Of a stretch of DNA of 18,254 nt, positions 14,889 through 18,254 are shown piece by piece. The position numbers and the translations under genes are program-made. The notes under the pieces are model-generated. The model did no database searches and was not told the DNA's origin. It saw only the letters and a list, made by a program, of their open reading frames with translations. Source of the stretch: Streptomyces sp. NRRL F-4489 (lineage in GTDB: Bacteria; Actinomycetota; Actinomycetes; Streptomycetales; Streptomycetaceae); assembly GCF_001509485.1 (NCBI RefSeq), contig NZ_LLZI01000017.1, positions 1 to 18,254 of the forward strand, read 5' to 3'. Position 1 is the stretch's first letter, and every line of letters starts with the position of its first letter.

Positions 14889-15713
14889 TCAGGCCACCGA
14901 TATCGCTTGTCGGCTGGAATGGTGCGCTCCGGGGGAGGCCAGGGCGGCGCGGACTCCGGCCGCCACGGTGGCGTTGACCGGCAGCGTCAGATGGCCCACG
15001 CCGGCAATGCGGACGTTCACCGCCTCCAGATCGGGGTGGTCGACGCGCGCGGTGGTGGCCGGAACCATCACCTGGTCCGCCTCGCTCCAGAACGCCACGA
15101 ACCGCGTCCGGCAGTGCGGCGCCGGGCGCGCCAACTCCGCGAACACCGCGGAACCGGGGCGCATCTGGCGGACGAGCGGATGGGCCGACATCAGTGGCGC
15201 GACACGGGTGCCGGAATGCGGGGTGCCGAGCGTGACCAGCGTCCGGACCCGGGCGTCGCCGCCGCGCCGCTGCACGTAATAGCGGGCGATCAGGCCGCCC
15301 AGGCTGTGGCCGACGACGTCCACCCGGCCGTGGCCGGTCCGGGCGCACAGCTCCTCCACATGGCGGCCCAGCAGCTCCGCGGCCCGGCGCAGATCGCAGG
15401 TCAGCGGGGAGTAGTTGAGCGCTTCGACGTGGCGCCAGCCGTGGCGGTGCAGCGAGCGGCGCAGCAGGACGAAGACCGAGCGGTTGTCGATGAAGCCGTG
15501 GAGCAGCAGCACCGGCGGGTGGGCGCGGCCCTCGGTGGGGAGCCGGGCCGCGGAACCGTCCGCCGGGGGCGCGGGCAGCGGCCGCTCCTGGACGATACCG
15601 GTCGGATAGAGCGCCAGATGCGCGGCGAGCACCGCCAGATCGACCAGCGTGCTGCGGAGGAGGGGGAGAGAGGGGGCGGGAAGGGATGTGGAGAGAACGG
15701 GCAGCGCGCCCAT
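14889..15713 (-). CDS. alpha/beta-hydrolase lipase (triacylglycerol lipase-like)
   Basis: The 274-residue protein starts at ATG 15713, with GGGAGG six bases upstream, the clearest ribosome site among the minus-strand genes. A hydrophobic stretch at about 21-36 (STLVDLAVLAAHLALY) may be a signal anchor. The hydrolase core begins VLLLHGFIDNRSVF, with the oxyanion HGF. The nucleophile elbow is GHSLGG (S137). VTLGTPHSGT is a lipase/esterase signature, and the likely triad acid and base are D213 (SEADQVM) and H241 (GVGHLTL). It resembles class I/LipA-type lipases and PGAP1-like acyl hydrolases; the natural substrate is unknown. The M23 gene follows 254 bases downstream on the same strand, too far for tight coupling. 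The gap includes a 12-base-step repeat of ACGAATGC at 14844 and 14856. Confidence 0.88.
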   Translation of the reverse strand: MGALPVLSTSLPAPSLPLLRSTLVDLAVLAAHLALYPTGIVQERPLPAPPADGSAARLPTEGRAHPPVLLLHGFIDNRSVFVLLRRSLHRHGWRHVEALNYSPLTCDLRRAAELLGRHVEELCARTGHGRVDVVGHSLGGLIARYYVQRRGGDARVRTLVTLGTPHSGTRVAPLMSAHPLVRQMRPGSAVFAELARPAPHCRTRFVAFWSEADQVMVPATTARVDHPDLEAVNVRIAGVGHLTLPVNATVAAGVRAALASPGAHHSSRQAISVA

Positions 15714-16076
15714 GGCCGACCTCCCGAACGGCATGCGGAAGGCGGCGGTGGCCCCCGTATGCCCTCGTGGGAAGCCGTGAGCGGCGATGGCGGTGCGGCG
15801 GCGGCCCGCGCGGTGGCCCGGCTGCGGCTCCCCGGGCGCCCGGACCGCGCGCACCGCGCCGGAGGAACCCGGCGGCGGTGCGGCGCGCGGCACGCGGCGC
15901 ATGACGAATGTGTCCCGTGTGTGATTTCCCCCTCGCCGGATGTCACGAAACGGCTGCGTACGGGATGCTGTAGATAACGTTCGTTCACGCTCGTGGCCGC
16001 CGGATCGCGGTGGCGCGACCGAATGTCGGCTCGGCGGCACCGCCTCGGCGGCGCCGCGCATGGCTTGGAGGCAGTG
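15714..16076. other. divergent intergenic region, lipase/icmB
   Basis: These 363 bases separate the lipase gene (minus) and the B12-subunit gene (plus). Coding-like frames here lack ribosome sites and recognisable domains. A -10-like TAGATA lies at 15971-15976, followed by AACGTTCGTTCACG, which contains a partial palindrome (AACGTT). No good -35 is visible for either direction. I see no RNA gene or riboswitch; in particular there is no B12 box. Confidence 0.5.
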
Positions 16077-16535
16077 ATGAGTGTGGCGCGTCAAGACGGG
16101 ACGCAGACGGAGGGCCGGAGCGCGGCGGGCCGGTCGGGGCCGATCCGGATCGTCGTCGCCAAGCCGGGGCTCGACGGGCACGACCGGGGCGCCAAGGTCA
16201 TCGCCCGGGCGCTGCGGGACGCCGGGATGGAGGTGATCTACACCGGGCTGCACCAGACGCCGGAGCAGATCGTCGACACCGCGATCCAGGAGGACGCCGA
16301 CGCGATCGGGCTGTCCATCCTCTCCGGGGCGCACAACACCCTCTTCGCGAAGGTGCTCGCCCTCCTGGAGGAGCGCGACGCCGCGGACATCAAGGTCTTC
16401 GGCGGCGGCATCATCCCCGAGGCGGACATCGCCCCGCTGAAGGAGCAGGGCGTCGCGGAGATCTTCACGCCGGGCGCGACCACCGCCTCGATCGTGGAAT
16501 GGGTCAACGCCAACGTCCGCCCGCTGGCGGTCTGA
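16077..16535 (+). CDS. icmB: B12-binding small subunit of an acyl-CoA mutase, isobutyryl-CoA mutase type
   Basis: This is 152 residues from ATG 16077, six bases after GGAG (16067-16070); the GTG directly before is less well placed. After a 20-residue variable start, the protein is a single cobalamin-binding Rossmann domain. DGHDRG (33-38) is the DxHxxG motif, with H35 the lower axial ligand of cobalt. SIL (80-82) is the SxL motif, and the GGGIIP turn lies near 111. It pairs with a separate large catalytic subunit to interconvert isobutyryl-CoA and n-butyryl-CoA, linking valine and fatty-acid metabolism to polyketide precursors. No large subunit is adjacent, which fits IcmB in Streptomyces, where icmA and icmB are unlinked; methylmalonyl-CoA mutase subunits are usually larger. 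A 2-hydroxyisobutyryl-CoA or related mutase partner remains possible. Confidence 0.85.
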   Translation: MSVARQDGTQTEGRSAAGRSGPIRIVVAKPGLDGHDRGAKVIARALRDAGMEVIYTGLHQTPEQIVDTAIQEDADAIGLSILSGAHNTLFAKVLALLEERDAADIKVFGGGIIPEADIAPLKEQGVAEIFTPGATTASIVEWVNANVRPLAV

Positions 16536-16555
16536 CCGCGCCGCGGAGCCGCCCG

Positions 16556-16576
16556 CCGCCCGGTGGCACCGGGCGG
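16556..16576. terminator. hairpin between convergent icmB and DUF5691 genes
   Basis: CCGCCCGGT (16556-16564) pairs with ACCGGGCGG (16568-16576) around a GGC loop, nine pairs without bulges. It lies 20 bases after the icmB stop and 9 bases beyond the end of the opposing gene, so it should serve both. Confidence 0.6.
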
Positions 16577-16585
16577 GCCGGGCGG

Positions 16586-18254
16586 TCATGACGGCTCCCC
16601 GGCCAGCTCGGCGTGCAGGGTGGCGCGCAGCCGGAGGGTGCCGACCAGGCGCTGGAACGCCTCGGACCAGTAGCCGCCGGAGCCCGGGGAGGCGCCCTCG
16701 GGCTCCTCGGTCGCGGCGGTGAGCAGCTCCAGCCGGCCGGCCGCGGCCGGGTCCAGGCACCGCTCGGCCAGGCCCATCACCCCGCTGAAACTCCACGGAT
16801 AGCTGCCGGCGTCCCGGGCGATGTCCAGCGCGTCGATCACCGCCCGGCCCAGCGGCTCGGACCAGGGCACCGCGCAGACCCCCAGCATCCGGAACGCGTC
16901 CGAGAGACCGTGCACCGCGATGAACTCGGCCACCCAGCACGCGCGTTCGTCACCCGGGAGCACCGTCAGCAGCTTCGTCAGATCCCGGGACGAACCGGCC
17001 GGAGCCAGCTCGGCGGCGGCCTGCTCCGGATCGCCGGGGGAGCCCAGCAGTGCCCGCGCCCACGCCGCGTCGCGCTGCCGGACCGCGGCCCGGCACCAGG
17101 CGTCGTGCAGCTCGGTGCGCCGGCCGTCGGCCACCGGGAGCGCGACGATCTCCGCCGGGGTGCGGCCACCGAGGTGGCCGGACCAGCGGTCCAGCGGCGT
17201 CGCCTCGACCAACTGGCCCAGCCACCAGGCTCGTTCCCCCCGGCCGGACGGCGGCCGCTCGGTGACGCCGTCCCGGCGCATCCCGGCGTCGCAGGCGCGC
17301 GGCGGGTCGACGGCGATGACCTCCGGGCTACCGGGGTCCGGGCCGCCGGGGGCCGGGCCGCCGGGCACCCGGCTCTCGGCGTCCGGGCGGGCCAGGCGGA
17401 CGCAGGCCAGGCTGCGCTCGGCCATCCGGGCCGCGAGGGCGGAGCCGGGCAGCGCGGAGAGCAGCGCGGCGGCGGTGGCACGAACGGTGCGGCTGCGGTC
17501 GGACAGCGCCTGCTCCAGGAACGGCTCGTCGGACGCTGTCAGCGCCTCGCCCAGGCAGTCCAGGAACAGCATCCGGTCCTCGGCCCGCTCGGTCGCCCAG
17601 GTGGCGGCGAGCAGTGCGAGACCGGCCTGCGGGTCGCGGCGGCGTACGGCGGTCAGCAGGGCGACCCGCTCGGCGAACAGGCCCTCCTCCCACTGCCGCC
17701 GCACCGCCTCGGGGGCGCCGCCGTCCGGCAGCGCCAACGGGCCGGCGGTACCGCGCAGGGCGAACTTCCAGTCGTCGTTGAGCCGCGCCAGCCACCGGCC
17801 CCGGGGACCGGCCAGGGCCAGGACGGCGGCGCGCAGGTCCGTCCGGGCCCGGGCGGCGTCCAGCAGCGCGGGGAGCAGCGCCTCGGGGGCGCGGTAGCCG
17901 TGCGCGCCGGCGGCGGCCAGCCACTGGGGCAGCAGCTCGGTCAGATCGGGGTCCGTGCCGCGCCGCCCCTCGGAACCCGGGCCGCGGTCGGCGAGCAGCA
18001 GCGCCAGCCGGCGCCGGGCGGCCGGGGGCGGTGCGGGGCGCGGGTCGGCGGGGGCCGGGGCGGGCCGTTCACCGGCCGGCGCGGGGCGCAGCGCGGCGCG
18101 CCGCCGGACGGTGCTCACCGCGGCGGCGTCCAGCAGCGCCGCGGCGGGGCTCTGCCCGGGCCGTACGGCCACCGGCGGGGTGCGCCGCCCGGTACCGAGC
18201 AGGGCGGCCCGCACCAGGTCGGGCCAGGGGGCGGGGGTGGGGTCGGGCGCCGGT
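16586..18254 (-). CDS. DUF5691-family protein, N-terminus beyond the window edge
   Basis: The frame is open to the right edge, giving at least 555 residues. A GTG at 18214 could start it, but the upstream codons encode WPDL, and WPDLVRAALLGTGRRTPP together look like the conserved beginning of the family, so the true start is probably outside. The protein is Ala/Leu/Arg-rich and helical, with HEAT-like stretches (LLPALLDAARARTDLRAAVL, and LSDRSRTVRATAAALLSALPG). It includes the family-like NDDWKFALRGT. No enzyme motif is visible. In Streptomyces, DUF5691 genes commonly neighbour SWIM zinc-finger, MoxR-type AAA ATPase, DUF5682 and VWA-domain genes (from memory). Such neighbours would be expected past 18254. 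The family assignment is by recollection of motif pattern and not checked. Confidence 0.7.
   Translation of the reverse strand, partial: PAPDPTPAPWPDLVRAALLGTGRRTPPVAVRPGQSPAAALLDAAAVSTVRRRAALRPAPAGERPAPAPADPRPAPPPAARRRLALLLADRGPGSEGRRGTDPDLTELLPQWLAAAGAHGYRAPEALLPALLDAARARTDLRAAVLALAGPRGRWLARLNDDWKFALRGTAGPLALPDGGAPEAVRRQWEEGLFAERVALLTAVRRRDPQAGLALLAATWATERAEDRMLFLDCLGEALTASDEPFLEQALSDRSRTVRATAAALLSALPGSALAARMAERSLACVRLARPDAESRVPGGPAPGGPDPGSPEVIAVDPPRACDAGMRRDGVTERPPSGRGERAWWLGQLVEATPLDRWSGHLGGRTPAEIVALPVADGRRTELHDAWCRAAVRQRDAAWARALLGSPGDPEQAAAELAPAGSSRDLTKLLTVLPGDERACWVAEFIAVHGLSDAFRMLGVCAVPWSEPLGRAVIDALDIARDAGSYPWSFSGVMGLAERCLDPAAAGRLELLTAATEEPEGASPGSGGYWSEAFQRLVGTLRLRATLHAELAGEPS

Noticed and set aside
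14921..14950. CCGGGGGAGGCC near the lipase end, possible second copy of the hairpin repeat
   Set aside because: It lacks the matching arm and the CCCCC tail, and lies inside coding sequence.
14635..15348. in-frame extension of the M23 peptidase into the lipase gene
   Set aside because: The extra residues are Arg/Pro-rich and antisense-like in composition, and run through the likely promoter and into the lipase coding region. GTG 14634 is better supported.
15714..16940. in-frame extension of the lipase upstream past the icmB gene
   Set aside because: It would run antisense through icmB. ATG 15713 has a near-ideal ribosome site and starts the recognisable protein.

Overview
This is a chromosomal window from a high-GC actinomycete, almost certainly Streptomyces or a close relative. 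The signs are near-universal G/C at third codon positions, frequent GTG/TTG starts, PspC-type sensor kinases, several NlpC/P60 and M23 cell-wall hydrolases, and an unlinked IcmB-type B12 subunit. No tRNA, rRNA, CRISPR, prophage or complete insertion sequence is visible; it reads as core chromosome. Every gene assignment comes from reading translated motifs by eye; no database search was run.

Region 1 (1-5801) is an envelope-stress signalling block. A PspC-domain membrane protein with a beta-rich C-terminus (minus strand, cut by the left edge) is divergent from a transmembrane Ser/Thr kinase. A PspC-domain sensor histidine kinase and a LuxR-type response regulator follow, overlapping by one base. 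Clusters of CCCTGA/TCAGGG hexamers spaced by about one helical turn lie in both control regions (1437-1487 and 3592-3630). The simplest reading is that the response regulator controls its own operon and the divergent PspC gene. Region 2 (6015-7139) is a membrane-anchored esterase, closed by a long UUCG-capped terminator.

Region 3 (7256-9820) holds two paralogous NlpC/P60 peptidoglycan hydrolase genes on the minus strand, separated by a small plus-strand membrane protein. The distal one has a signal peptide and coiled coil and is preceded by a cyclic-di-AMP (ydaO-type) riboswitch aptamer. The conserved 3' core of that aptamer is interrupted by a short hairpin element flanked by a 6-bp direct repeat. 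The proximal one has a different, unassigned structured leader. Region 4 (10246-12773) is the PcrA/UvrD helicase gene, preceded by a sequence matching the PafBC-type (RecA-NDp) DNA-damage promoter with the exact N8 spacing.

Region 5 (12835-15713, minus strand) carries a membrane-anchored M23 peptidase with a long Tyr-rich pentad-repeat N-terminus and, upstream of it, an alpha/beta-hydrolase lipase. Region 6 (16077-18254) holds the small B12-binding subunit of an acyl-CoA mutase (IcmB-like), convergent with a DUF5691-family gene cut by the right edge.

The main theme is cell-envelope maintenance: PspC stress signalling, three wall hydrolases, and c-di-AMP control. DNA repair and B12 metabolism genes are interspersed. 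The observations most worth following are the interrupted riboswitch, the PafBC-like pcrA promoter, and the paired phased operator arrays.
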